From Mesorhizobium loti (GTDB taxonomy: Bacteria; Pseudomonadota; Alphaproteobacteria; Rhizobiales; Rhizobiaceae): 64,000 nt of DNA. Location: NCBI RefSeq assembly GCF_002858745.1, contig NZ_PJRO01000016.1:1-64000 (forward strand), read 5' to 3'. Below, piece after piece: positions 7,426 through 15,075 of this stretch. The number at the start of each line of letters is the position of its first letter. Positions within the stretch are counted from its first letter, which is position 1. Below the pieces are notes generated by a model. The model saw nothing but the letters and a program-made list of their open reading frames with translations, was not told the origin of the DNA and ran no database searches. The position numbers were made by a program, and so were the translations under genes.

Positions 7426-7572
7426 GTGAAATACGACTTCGACGACGATTTGCGCGGCCCCGACCCTTCCGAGCGGCTGCATCTGATGGTCATGGCCGGG
7501 CTGGGCGCAGCCGCAGCACTGCTGACCGCCTTTATCTTCTTCTGCTTCGCCTGGAGCGTGCTGACCTTATGA
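7426..7572 (+). CDS. 48-residue membrane protein, first gene of the operon
   Basis: GTG start at 7426 with GAGGAG 8 bases upstream. The peptide starts with an acidic stretch (KYDFDDDLRGPDPSER) and has one membrane span (GLGAAAALLTAFIFFCFAW). Its stop overlaps the next start as ATGA (7569-7572), so it is translationally coupled to the winged-helix gene. Function unknown. The coupling and ribosome site support it despite its size. Confidence 0.6.
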   Translation: MKYDFDDDLRGPDPSERLHLMVMAGLGAAAALLTAFIFFCFAWSVLTL

Positions 7573-7976
7573 CCGAGGCGCTCTGCATGCAGGCCCGCGC
7601 CCTCATCGAGGCCGAGCCGCGGCTGGCCCGCGAAGTGGCGCGGCAACTGGGGCAATTCCAGGAAAACTGTGTAACGGTTTTCCGTCCGGAATTGCGTGAA
7701 AACAAAGAGCGTTTCCGCGGTTCCGTGAACAACGGAAACGCTCCGACACGCGGCAAAACCGGCGGCATGACCGCACGCCAGCGCGACCTGCTTATGTTCG
7801 TCAAAACTTACATAAACGAACGCGGCTTTGCCCCATCCTTCGAAGAGATGAAAAGCGCGCTCGGGCTGGCCAGCAAGGCCGGCATCCACCGTATGATCGC
7901 CGGGCTCGAAGAGCGCGGCTTTCTTACCCACGCGCCACGCCGCGCCCGCTCGATCCGCCTGGTGGGTGCGCCATGA
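7569..7976 (+). CDS. LexA-type winged-helix protein with a palindromic repeat inserted in frame
   Basis: A 135-residue protein. Residues ~67-133 (MTARQRDLLMFVKTYINERG, then FAPSFEEMKSALGL and HRMIAGLEERGFL) match the LexA N-terminal DNA-binding domain; no peptidase domain follows. Residues ~29-59 (QENCVTVFRPELRENKE and following) are the direct translation of dispersed repeat A (7653-7744), which adds roughly 31 residues in frame between a short N-terminal helix and the domain. An internal ATG at 7767 could yield the bare DNA-binding domain. Coupled by ATGA overlaps on both sides. Confidence 0.7.
   Translation: MTEALCMQARALIEAEPRLAREVARQLGQFQENCVTVFRPELRENKERFRGSVNNGNAPTRGKTGGMTARQRDLLMFVKTYINERGFAPSFEEMKSALGLASKAGIHRMIAGLEERGFLTHAPRRARSIRLVGAP
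7653..7744. repeat. Repeat family A copy inside a coding region
   Basis: Carries the whole family signature: ATTCCAGGAAAACTGTG, TTTTCCGTCCGGAATTGCGT, AAAACAAAGAGCG and the inverted GTTTCCG/CGGAAAC pair. Length 92 bases, yet the surrounding reading frame stays open through it. Confidence 0.8.
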
Positions 7977-8326
7977 CGGAACCCGCAAGCGAACCCCGGG
8001 GCGCCTTCCAGCGCATCCCTGCCCGCGACATGGCCGATGCGCTGGAGCGCATGGCGAATGGCAAGACTTCTTTGTCTGGTCGCATGATCCTGGTCCGAAA
8101 AGTCTGCAACTTTTCGGGGTCATGCTCCGGCTGGCTGACCGATTTCGGCCACGGCCGCCGCAAGCGGCCCGACCATGAGATCCAGCAGAAGCGCCAGGAA
8201 CTGCAAGTGCTGCAGCAGGCGGCTTTCGACTACCGCGCGCAAGAGCCATTCCAGGAAAAGCCGGAGCCTCTCCGCGTTTCCGCGAAAAACAGCAACGCTC
8301 CGGCCGAACGCGGGGCACGGCCATGA
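7973..8326 (+). CDS. Hypothetical operon protein carrying two palindromic repeats in frame
   Basis: A 117-residue protein, ATGA-overlapped with both neighbours. Only the N-terminal ~30 residues (MTEPASEPRGAFQRIPARDM) and a central helix (HEIQQKRQELQVLQQAAFDY) look original. Residues ~37-51 come from repeat family B (8082-8125) and residues ~92-110 from family A (8248-8302). No domain recognised. It may be a decaying gene kept open by in-frame insertion, or a tolerant linker-like protein. Confidence 0.5.
   Translation: MTEPASEPRGAFQRIPARDMADALERMANGKTSLSGRMILVRKVCNFSGSCSGWLTDFGHGRRKRPDHEIQQKRQELQVLQQAAFDYRAQEPFQEKPEPLRVSAKNSNAPAERGARP
8082..8125. repeat. Dispersed repeat family B, inside a gene
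   Basis: Inverted repeat GCATGATC...CCGAAAAGT / ACTTTTCGGGGTCATGC. A second copy is at 63906-63954. Confidence 0.75.
8248..8302. repeat. Repeat family A, partial copy inside a gene
   Basis: CATTCCAGGAAAAGCCGGAG followed by CGCGTTTCCGCGAAAAAC and AACGCTCC; lacks the central TCCGTCCGGAATTG part. Confidence 0.65.
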
Positions 8327-8817
8327 GCAAGAAACGCTGGTTCCGGCTTTACATCGAGCGCTGGCGCGACGGCACCTTTGGACTCACCCCCAACGAGATC
8401 GCTGCCTACATCACGCTTTTGTGCGAACTCTACGACCATGACGGCATCTTGATCCGTGCCGATCTCGACCTTCTGGCGCGCCGCTGCGGCATGCGCCCAT
8501 CCAGTTTTCGGAAGGCTTTCGAAACGCTGACCCGGCGCGGAAAGCTTACCCTCGAGGGTGATGTCATCACCTCCAAGGCGGTCTCCGAAGAAATCGAAAA
8601 CCGGGAGAGACTCGACGGGAAATCTGCGGAAAACCGCCAGAAACTCGCCGAAAAACGCAATGTTATCAACGAAATCAAACAAAGACTGCCGACTGATACA
8701 GAGGAAAGACTCAAGACAAGAGTCTTAGATTCCCCGCCGTCGCTTGCCGTCGGCCAATCCCCTTCCGTCCAGAACTTCATCAAACGCCGGGAGATGGCCC
8801 GGCGCAGGAGTGCTTGA
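8323..8817 (+). CDS. DUF1376 family protein (phage replication-type)
   Basis: A 164-residue protein beginning MSKKRWFRLYIERWRDGTFG, with LTPNEIAAYITLLCELYDHD and DLLARRCGMRPSSFRKAFETL: the DUF1376 (YdaU-like) domain, residues ~5-95, common near replication genes of prophages. The C-terminal tail is charged and ends in FIKRREMARRRSA. In the operon it precedes a DnaA domain IV-like protein, which fits a role around replication initiation or helicase loading. Overlaps the previous gene by ATGA. Confidence 0.8.
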   Translation: MSKKRWFRLYIERWRDGTFGLTPNEIAAYITLLCELYDHDGILIRADLDLLARRCGMRPSSFRKAFETLTRRGKLTLEGDVITSKAVSEEIENRERLDGKSAENRQKLAEKRNVINEIKQRLPTDTEERLKTRVLDSPPSLAVGQSPSVQNFIKRREMARRRSA

Positions 8818-8820
8818 GCC

Positions 8821-9231
8821 ATGTTCATTGCCCGCTACGAAAACACCATGCGCAACGCCAGGCCGAAAGGCATCGAGCCCGCGCCGCGCAAAGCCAGACC
8901 CCAGCCCAAGCCACAAGACCCCGCCGTGGCCGCCTATCGCTGCATCGACGTGCTGGAGCCCAGGATGCCGGCGCGCGAGATCATCAGCCGTGTCGGCGCG
9001 CTGCACGGCTACCGGCTTGACGAGATCACCGGCCCGCGGCTGGAGAAGAAGCTGGTGCAGGCGCGTTTCGACGCCATCAAGGCGGTGGCCGATGCCAGGC
9101 CCGACATGTCGCTGCCGCAGATCGGCAGGATCTTCAACCGTGACCACACCTCCATCCTGCACGCGCTGAAGAAGCGCGGCGGCCGCCGCCCCGAACAGGG
9201 CCCAGCACAGGGTCAGGGAGCGGTAAAATGA
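8821..9231 (+). CDS. DnaA domain IV-like DNA-binding protein
   Basis: A 136-residue protein. Residues ~50-120 resemble the DnaA C-terminal origin-binding domain, with the signature segment MSLPQIGRIFNRDHTSILHA at 96-115, matching the DnaA family pattern around the DHTT motif. No AAA+ domain is present, so it could bind DnaA-box-like DNA without initiating by itself, either as a plasmid/phage-type replication adaptor or a DnaA competitor. The first ~35 residues are basic and Pro-rich. Follows DUF1376 by 3 bases and overlaps the NusG-like gene. Confidence 0.8.
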   Translation: MFIARYENTMRNARPKGIEPAPRKARPQPKPQDPAVAAYRCIDVLEPRMPAREIISRVGALHGYRLDEITGPRLEKKLVQARFDAIKAVADARPDMSLPQIGRIFNRDHTSILHALKKRGGRRPEQGPAQGQGAVK

Positions 9232-9764
9232 GCGCGCCGCATAACGACAACCGCGGCGACTGGTACATCGTCAGCTGCCACCCGCAGGCCGAACGGCAGG
9301 CCTGCGCCGAGATCGCAGCACTTGGCCAGACGGTGTACCTGCCCTCTCTGCGCAAGGAATTCCACCACCGCCGCTACCGCAAGTGGATAAGGCAGCACTA
9401 CCCGCTGTGGCCGGGCTACCTGTTGGTGCTGGCCTCCGAACACTGGTCGCGCGTGCTCGACTGCCAGCATGTGACGCGCGTGCTGCGCAGCCAGACCTAT
9501 GCCGGCGCCGGCGCGCCGATCGGCATCAGCGACGCCGACGTGCAGGCGATCCGCCTGGCCCAGGATGCCGGCCAGTTCGACGAGATGCGCGTCGACCGGG
9601 CGACGGTGAAGCCGGGGGACAGGCTGAAGCTCCACGAGGGTGCGCTGACGGGGCAGAACGGCACGGTGGAAAGCGTGGGCGACGACAGGATCGTGCTGCT
9701 GATCAATGCGATGGGGCGGGAGTTGCGGACGGTTGTGCCGGTGGAGAGGGTGAAGGTGGGGTAG
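9228..9764 (+). CDS. NusG-like transcription elongation/antitermination protein
   Basis: A 178-residue protein with an NGN domain (residues ~11-105: WYIVSCHPQAERQACAEIAA then VYLPSLRKE and PLWPGYLLV) and a KOW motif (~127-150: KPGDRLKLHEGALTGQNGTV). This is the two-domain layout of NusG/RfaH. As a specialised paralogue encoded last in a repressor-controlled operon with a leader hairpin, it may act as an operon-specific antiterminator, as RfaH and LoaP do. The housekeeping nusG normally lies beside secE, which is absent here. Confidence 0.85.
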   Translation: MSAPHNDNRGDWYIVSCHPQAERQACAEIAALGQTVYLPSLRKEFHHRRYRKWIRQHYPLWPGYLLVLASEHWSRVLDCQHVTRVLRSQTYAGAGAPIGISDADVQAIRLAQDAGQFDEMRVDRATVKPGDRLKLHEGALTGQNGTVESVGDDRIVLLINAMGRELRTVVPVERVKVG

Positions 9765-9830
9765 ATGATGGTTACCCACCAATCAATTTGCACCAGAGGA
9801 AGATTTTCCAACGACGAAGATCAAATGAAC

Positions 9831-10136
9831 GTTTCACTCCACACTTCCGCGCGGAAGACGACCCGAAGCAGGCCGCGCCGCTCTCGTTTCCACCAAGGTT
9901 TCCATCCGCGCCTCCCCGAGGGCAACGCTTTGGCGAATGGCTTGAAACCGCCGTTATTCGGATTTCGATCCACGCCTTCCGCAAGGGATGCGATACTGGA
10001 TGCCCCCCTCCCCACCGGCCCTTCCTCCAAGGTTTCGATCCACGCCTCCGTGCGGAGGCGTGGATTGAAACAACGAGCCGTCACGCGATGTCTACCCAAA
10101 CTTCATCGCTTCTCAGGCGGAGGCGTAGATTGAAAC
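9831..10136. CRISPR. Degenerate CRISPR-like array (type I-C-like repeats), no cas genes
   Basis: Five diverged units: 9831-9863, 9898-9928, 9962-9994, 10032-10071 and a partial one ending at 10136. Start-to-start distances are 67, 64 and 70 bases, leaving gaps of ~33-37 bases. The units share GTTTCnATCCACGCCTCC, the reverse complement of the GCGTGGATTGAAAC end of type I-C repeats. The fourth unit is a near-perfect 40-bp palindrome; the last keeps only the opposite orientation (GGCGTAGATTGAAAC). Gap sequences are all different. The rest of 9765-10549 shows no gene. Confidence 0.5.
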
Positions 10137-10549
10137 CATCACCCTCGCATGCGGAAATGAGTCAAACACTAGACTCGCACAAGCCCCACTACCTGCACAA
10201 AATCTGCACCGTTCTCCTGAACATCGCCTGATCTCAGCCACACTATCTGCGCAGCGCGCCGGCATCACTGGCGCATGCAACTGCCCAGGACACTGCAGAC
10301 TGACGGATGGTGGCTGGTGGGCCCAATAGGCCGCGAGCCATTCCCCCCACCGCGCGAAACGCTGCCGTATCGGCGACCACCTGTTCACGAAGCCAAGGTA
10401 CTGACGTTCAGGCGGCGGTCGGTCGGCCTGTCTTTTCGCCGAGAAGCCGTGATCCTGCCTTTCCCGCCAATACGGCTGGGCGGCACGCGCGGGCGGCAGC
10501 CGCGATCCCCATTGCCTCTCCCTCAGCACCAGTCCGAGGACACGCCCGC

Positions 10550-12106
10550 ATGACCCCGTCCCCCGCCACCCTCTCCACCAAAGCCATCGCCGCCCTGCTC
10601 CTCGTCGGCGCTGCCGATTTTCTGTTGTTCCACCAGCCGGACGGCATTGCGCTGGCGCTATTCTGCGGCCTGATCGTGGTCGCGCTGGTGGCCACCCAAC
10701 CGACGGCCACGGCGCGGGGTGTGCAGCCGCGGTGCGTTGCGCTGGTGCTGGTGACGCTTGTGCCGCTGGTGGAGGCGATCAGCCCGGTTTCGATGACGAT
10801 CGCGCTGTTTGGGCTTTCCGCCTTCGCGCTTTCGCTGTCCGGGCGGCTGCGGACGGACCTGGCCGGCATATCAGGCCAGGTGGCGGCGTTGCTGCTTGGC
10901 GCGCCGTTGCGGTTGCCGCGGGATATGCTGCGTGCACGCAAGGCGGCGAAAAAGGTTAGCCGCATCAGCGCGCGGCCGGGCCGGCTGGCGATCTGGACCT
11001 TGCCGGTGGCGCTCGGGGCGGTGTTCCTGGCGCTGTTCGGCGCGGCCAACCCGATCATCGACCACTGGCTGTCGCTGCTCGATGTCTGGCTGCTGTTCGA
11101 CCTGCTCAGTGTCGGGCGCATCATCTTCTGGCTGGTGGTCGCGGCGTTGGTGTGGGCGCTGCTCAGGCCGCGCCTGGCGCGACTGCCGAGATGGCTGAGG
11201 CGGGGAGCGGCCATGGGAGCGGGCATGCCGCCTGCAGCGCGGGAAGGACCATCGTCCGCGGCTCGGCTCGATGGGCAGGCCGCCGCGCCGACGCTGCGCG
11301 ACGTGATCTTCAGCGAAGGGGCGATCCTGCGCGCGCTTGTGGTGTTCAACGCGATGTTCGCGGTGCAGACCGTGCTCGACGCTTCTTATCTGTGGGGCGG
11401 CGTCGCGCTGCCGGAAGGCCTGACCTATGCCGGCTATGCGCATCGCGGCGCCTATCCGCTGATCGTCACCGCGCTGCTGGCGGCGGGGTTCGTGCTGGTG
11501 ACGTTGCGGCCCGGCAGCGCGCTGTCGGGCAACCGGCTGATCCGCACGCTGGTGTATGTCTGGATCGCGCAGACCATCGTGCTGGTGGTCTCGTCGATGC
11601 TGCGGCTCGATCTTTATGTCGGCATCTATTCGCTGACCTACTGGCGCGTCGCCGCCTTCATCTGGATGGGCCTGGTCGGCGCCGGCCTGGTGCTGATCAT
11701 GGCGCGCATCGCGCTTGCCCGCAGCAATGAATGGCTGCTCGGCGCCAACCTTTCGACGCTTTTCGCGGTGCTTTACGCATGCGGCTTCATCAACTTCGCC
11801 ACAATCATCGCCAACTACAATGTCACGCATAGCCGCGAGCTGACCGGCGAAGGCTATGCGCTGGACCAGTGGTACCTGCGTTCGCTGGGGCCGGCGGCGA
11901 TCCCTGCGATGGACCTTTTCCTGGAAAAGGCGCCGGGGGCCGAGATGGCCGGGAGGATGGTGATGGAGCGCGAGATCGAGAAGAAGGATTTCCTGGCCCG
12001 CCAGCAGAACTGGCGCGCCTGGGGCTTCCGCAACTGGCGGCTGACGCGCTATCTGGATGTTCACCCGGTTCCGGCTATCACGCTGGTGCCGGCCCCGGCC
12101 TCATAA
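10550..12106 (+). CDS. DUF4173/DUF4153-type polytopic membrane protein
   Basis: A 518-residue protein with about a dozen hydrophobic spans, starting MTPSPATLSTKAIAALLLVG at ATG 10550. The mid region (GLTYAGYAHRGAYPLIVTAL and YSLTYWRVAAFIWMGLV) is characteristic of DUF4173, whose members often sit beside two-component genes. The last ~130 residues are a soluble tail (LDQWYLRSLGPAAIPAMDLF). It lies 8 bases before the response regulator gene, so the three form one operon. It may supply the sensing surface that the kinase lacks (see 12798). Confidence 0.8.
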   Translation: MTPSPATLSTKAIAALLLVGAADFLLFHQPDGIALALFCGLIVVALVATQPTATARGVQPRCVALVLVTLVPLVEAISPVSMTIALFGLSAFALSLSGRLRTDLAGISGQVAALLLGAPLRLPRDMLRARKAAKKVSRISARPGRLAIWTLPVALGAVFLALFGAANPIIDHWLSLLDVWLLFDLLSVGRIIFWLVVAALVWALLRPRLARLPRWLRRGAAMGAGMPPAAREGPSSAARLDGQAAAPTLRDVIFSEGAILRALVVFNAMFAVQTVLDASYLWGGVALPEGLTYAGYAHRGAYPLIVTALLAAGFVLVTLRPGSALSGNRLIRTLVYVWIAQTIVLVVSSMLRLDLYVGIYSLTYWRVAAFIWMGLVGAGLVLIMARIALARSNEWLLGANLSTLFAVLYACGFINFATIIANYNVTHSRELTGEGYALDQWYLRSLGPAAIPAMDLFLEKAPGAEMAGRMVMEREIEKKDFLARQQNWRAWGFRNWRLTRYLDVHPVPAITLVPAPAS

Positions 12107-12114
12107 GGCACGCC

Positions 12115-12810
12115 ATGCCGAGCCATATCCTTGTCGCCGACGACGATCCGCATATCCGCGAGGTCATCTGCTTCGCGCTGGAAAAAGCCGGGCTGAGCAG
12201 CGACGCGGTGGCCGATGGCGCAGCAGTGCTTCGGCGCTTCGCGGAAAAGGGCGCCGACCTCATCGTGCTCGACGTCGGCATGCCGGAGATGGACGGGCTG
12301 GAGGTGTGCCGGCAGCTCAGGCACACCAGCAACGTGCCGATCCTGTTTTTGTCCGCGCGTGATGAAGAAATCGACCGCATCCTCGGGCTGGAGATGGGCG
12401 GCGACGATTATGTGACGAAGCCGTTCAGCCCGCGCGAGCTGGTGGCGCGCGTCCATGCCGTGCTGCGGCGGCTTGGACCCGCGAAGCTGCAAGATGCTCA
12501 GGTTGAGCCGTTCAGCCACGGGCTGTTGACGCTGCACAGCGCGCAGCGGCAAGCTTTCCTCGGGGCAAACGAAGTGCGCCTCACCGCTATCGAGTTCGCG
12601 ATGCTGGAAAGCCTGATGCGGCGACCGGCGCATGTCCTGACGCGCGGCCAGCTGCTGGATGGCAGCCATGCCGCCAACATCCATGTCTCGGACCGCACCA
12701 TCGACAGCCACATCCGCAACATCCGCGCCAAATTCGCGGCCGCCGGCGGCAGCGATGTTATCGAGACCGTGCACGGCGTCGGCTTCCGGCTGGGGCGATG
12801 CCGCGCGTGA
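12115..12810 (+). CDS. OmpR-family response regulator (CreB-like)
   Basis: A 231-residue protein: receiver domain 1-120 with acidic pocket ADDDP (9-13), phospho-acceptor Asp53 in IVLDVGMPEMDG, and Lys in YVTKPFSPREL; winged-helix domain ~130-229 with LTAIEFAMLESLMRRP and DRTIDSHIRNIRAKF. Layout and linker resemble CreB. Overlaps the kinase gene by 13 bases. Targets are not evident from this window. Confidence 0.9.
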   Translation: MPSHILVADDDPHIREVICFALEKAGLSSDAVADGAAVLRRFAEKGADLIVLDVGMPEMDGLEVCRQLRHTSNVPILFLSARDEEIDRILGLEMGGDDYVTKPFSPRELVARVHAVLRRLGPAKLQDAQVEPFSHGLLTLHSAQRQAFLGANEVRLTAIEFAMLESLMRRPAHVLTRGQLLDGSHAANIHVSDRTIDSHIRNIRAKFAAAGGSDVIETVHGVGFRLGRCRA

Positions 12811-13790
12811 CCGAGAAATGGCGGCCCCCGGTCAGCCTTGTCGTGCTGGCCATCCTAGTGACGGTGATGGTGCTGCCGCTGGCCGGCCTCGGCGCCTATC
12901 GGCTTCTGGAGGCTGCCCCGCACAGCGCGCTGATCGCGGCGGTTGTCGTGGCGGGCGTCACGCTGGTCATCGGCTTCGTGTTCGTGCGCGCCATCACGCG
13001 GCCGATGTATGAGCTGATCGAGCGCACCACCCGCATCGCCGCCGGCGAAACGGAGGCGATCCGCCCGCTCAGCCATCACGGCACGCGCGAAATGGCCGAA
13101 CTGTCGGAAGCCTTCCTCGACATGGCGCGCAAGCTGCAGGCGCGCTCCGACACCATCCGCACCTTCGCCAGCCATGTCTCGCATGAGCTGAAATCGCCCT
13201 TGACGGCGATCCAGGGTGCGGCCGAGCTGTTGCGCGACGCCGGGCAGGAGATGGATGCCGCCACCCGTGCGCGCTTCCAGAACAACATCGTGGCTGATGC
13301 CGAGCGCATGAACCAGCTGGTGCGCCGGCTGATCGAGCTGGCGCGGGCGGAGAGTGCCGTGACGGCCGACGAGACGACATCGCTTGGCGAGGCGCTGGGA
13401 ACGTTGCAGCCCGGCGTTGCCGTGGCGATCGAGGCGGGCGCCGCGCTGCGCTTCAGGATGTCGGGCGAAAACGCGGCGATCCTGCTTTCCAATCTCGCCG
13501 ACAATTCCGCCCGCCACGGCGCCAGCCGCTTCGTGCTGAGCGCCCGGCATCAAGGCGGCGTCGTCACGGTGACCGCATCGGATGACGGCGCCGGCATCTC
13601 GGCGGACAATCGCGGCCGCATCTTCTCGCCCTTCTTCACCACACGGCGCGAAAGCGGCGGCACCGGCATGGGCCTGAGCATCGTGGCGGCGCTGGTGAAG
13701 GCGCATGAAGGCACGATCCGGCTGGCCGACGCCGAACTTGTTGATGCGAAACGGGGCGCGACGTTCGAGATCGAGCTCCCGGCGGGGTAG
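12798..13790 (+). CDS. Histidine kinase with almost no periplasmic domain (CreC-like)
   Basis: A 330-residue kinase. Two membrane spans at ~12-33 and ~44-64 leave an external loop of only about ten residues (YRLLEAAPHS). HAMP follows, then the H-box SHVSHELKSPLTAI with His129, N-box LADNSARHG, G1 DDGAGIS and G2 GTGMGLSIV. CreC has a large periplasmic sensor; here it is missing, which puts the protein among intramembrane-sensing kinases. The adjacent DUF4173 membrane protein is a candidate partner. Phosphorylates the regulator encoded just upstream. Confidence 0.9.
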   Translation: MPRVTEKWRPPVSLVVLAILVTVMVLPLAGLGAYRLLEAAPHSALIAAVVVAGVTLVIGFVFVRAITRPMYELIERTTRIAAGETEAIRPLSHHGTREMAELSEAFLDMARKLQARSDTIRTFASHVSHELKSPLTAIQGAAELLRDAGQEMDAATRARFQNNIVADAERMNQLVRRLIELARAESAVTADETTSLGEALGTLQPGVAVAIEAGAALRFRMSGENAAILLSNLADNSARHGASRFVLSARHQGGVVTVTASDDGAGISADNRGRIFSPFFTTRRESGGTGMGLSIVAALVKAHEGTIRLADAELVDAKRGATFEIELPAG

Positions 13791-13810
13791 GCCGGGCGCC
13801 GGCGCCTCTA

Positions 13811-13831
13811 TCTCCCCCCTTGTGGGGGAGA
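13811..13831. terminator. GC hairpin after the two-component operon
   Basis: TCTCCCCC-cttgt-GGGGGAGA, a stem of eight pairs 20 bases after the kinase stop. No long T run follows; similar hairpins border the family D repeats at 14930, 50600 and 50915, so it may be part of that repeat. Confidence 0.5.
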
Positions 13832-13870
13832 AAGCGATTTCAGCACCTTAGGCGAGCACGCCCGCAGGGC

Positions 13871-14030
13871 GGCGCAGACTAAGTGCTAGAAATCGCAAGA
13901 GAGGGGATATGCCGGCACACCACCGACAATCGGCTATTCCTGCCTCGAAGAAAGAGAGGGGGATCTCACATGCGAAACCTCTCAGCTGCAAATCCCCTCT
14001 CTTGGATTTTCTACGACTTAGACTGCGCCG
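13871..14030. repeat. Family D bracketed element, copy 1
   Basis: Left arm 13871-13908 (CTAAGTGCTAGAAATCGC, AAGAGAGGGGAT) and right arm 13992-14030 (ATCCCCTCTCTTGG, TTTTCTACGACTTAG) form a long imperfect stem around an ~83-base core. Other copies: 15076-15235 (opposite orientation) and 50709-50867. The 13791-14195 gap contains nothing else that I can support. Confidence 0.75.
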
Positions 14031-14195
14031 TGCCTTGGCCAACCCCTCGGCTATGAAAGGTCACTGGCAAGAACGGGCAGGAGTGTTGGAACGCGCCGCC
14101 CGCAGGAGACGTTTTTATGCATAGGATGCGGGACGCTGGCCACCGCGCATCGAGGCCGGCGCTTCCACAGGAAACCAACCCGGAGGTGCAGCAGC

Positions 14196-14891
14196 ATGTC
14201 TACCTCATCCATCGAGCTGGCGACAAAACGCAGAACCTTGCCCGGAGAAACCGAAGCCTATGCGCAGGCGCGGCAGAAACTGCTGGCGGAAGAAATCGAG
14301 TTGCAGCGGCACATCGACAGCGTGGCCGAGCAGCGGCGAAAGCTGCCGCCGGGCCCGGCGGTCGAGAAGGACTATCGGTTCAGGGATGTGAACGGCGCGG
14401 AAGTCGGCCTTGCCGAGCTGTTCGGCGACAAGCAGACCCTCGTCACCTATTTCTGGATGTATGGCCCGGAGCGCGAACGGCCCTGCCCGATGTGCACCAA
14501 CCTGCTCGGGCCCTTGAACGCCAACGCCAACGACCTGAAACAGCGCGTGGCGCTGGCCATTCTCGGGCGCAGCCCGGTGGAGCGCCAGGTCGCGTTCGCC
14601 CGCGAGCGCGGCTGGCATCACCTGCAGTTCCACCAGACCGTCGGAGATGACTATGCCCTTGATTTCCGTGGCCTCGACCCGGTCAAGGGCTGGGAATATC
14701 CGGTGCTGGCGGTGTTCCGGAAATCCGACGACGGCGTCCGATTGTTCTGGAAAGGCGAAATGACCGGCGAGATGGCCGATGCCGGCAAGGATCCGCGCGG
14801 CGGCCCGGATTTCGCGCCGCTGTGGTCGGCCCTTGACCTGACGCCGGAAGGGCGGGGCGAGAAGTGGTACCCGAAGCTGGAGTATTATTGA
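14196..14891 (+). CDS. DUF899 family thioredoxin-like protein
   Basis: A 231-residue protein with GGAGGT before the start. The DUF899 family has a thioredoxin-like fold. Seen here: LPPGPAVEKDYRF (~51-62), the strand LVTYFWMYGPERERPCPMC with a CPMC motif near residue 97-100 in the place of the thioredoxin CxxC, and VFRKSDDGVRLFWKGEM near the end. The N-terminal 45 residues are a helix rich in Glu/Arg. Role unknown; a redox function is inferred from the CPMC motif. Stands alone between two family D repeats. Confidence 0.8.
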   Translation: MSTSSIELATKRRTLPGETEAYAQARQKLLAEEIELQRHIDSVAEQRRKLPPGPAVEKDYRFRDVNGAEVGLAELFGDKQTLVTYFWMYGPERERPCPMCTNLLGPLNANANDLKQRVALAILGRSPVERQVAFARERGWHHLQFHQTVGDDYALDFRGLDPVKGWEYPVLAVFRKSDDGVRLFWKGEMTGEMADAGKDPRGGPDFAPLWSALDLTPEGRGEKWYPKLEYY

Positions 14892-15075
14892 TCTGTTGCC
14901 GGCTGTTGTTCAGAAGGCGGGGCGCTTCTTTCTCCCCCCTTTGCGGGGGGGTGAGTGCCTGGTTCGCCGCAGGCGAATTGAAAGGTCCGGTGGACCTTTC
15001 AAAGGGCCCGAACGCCCGAGGCCATAGCCGAGGGCCGGGCGATTTCACGACCTTAGCGAGCACGCCCGCAAGGGC

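Noticed and set aside
7137..8330. 397-codon frame on the minus strand across the phage-like operon
   Set aside because: Covers a promoter and four coupled genes; contains translated repeats and no domain.
9383..10231. 282-codon frame running from the NusG-like gene through the CRISPR-like units
   Set aside because: Out of frame with NusG; its repeating SIHAFRK-like peptides are the usual false translation of CRISPR repeats.
10275..10553. 92-codon frame before the DUF4173 gene
   Set aside because: Pro/Arg-rich, no ribosome site, no family; taken as non-coding.
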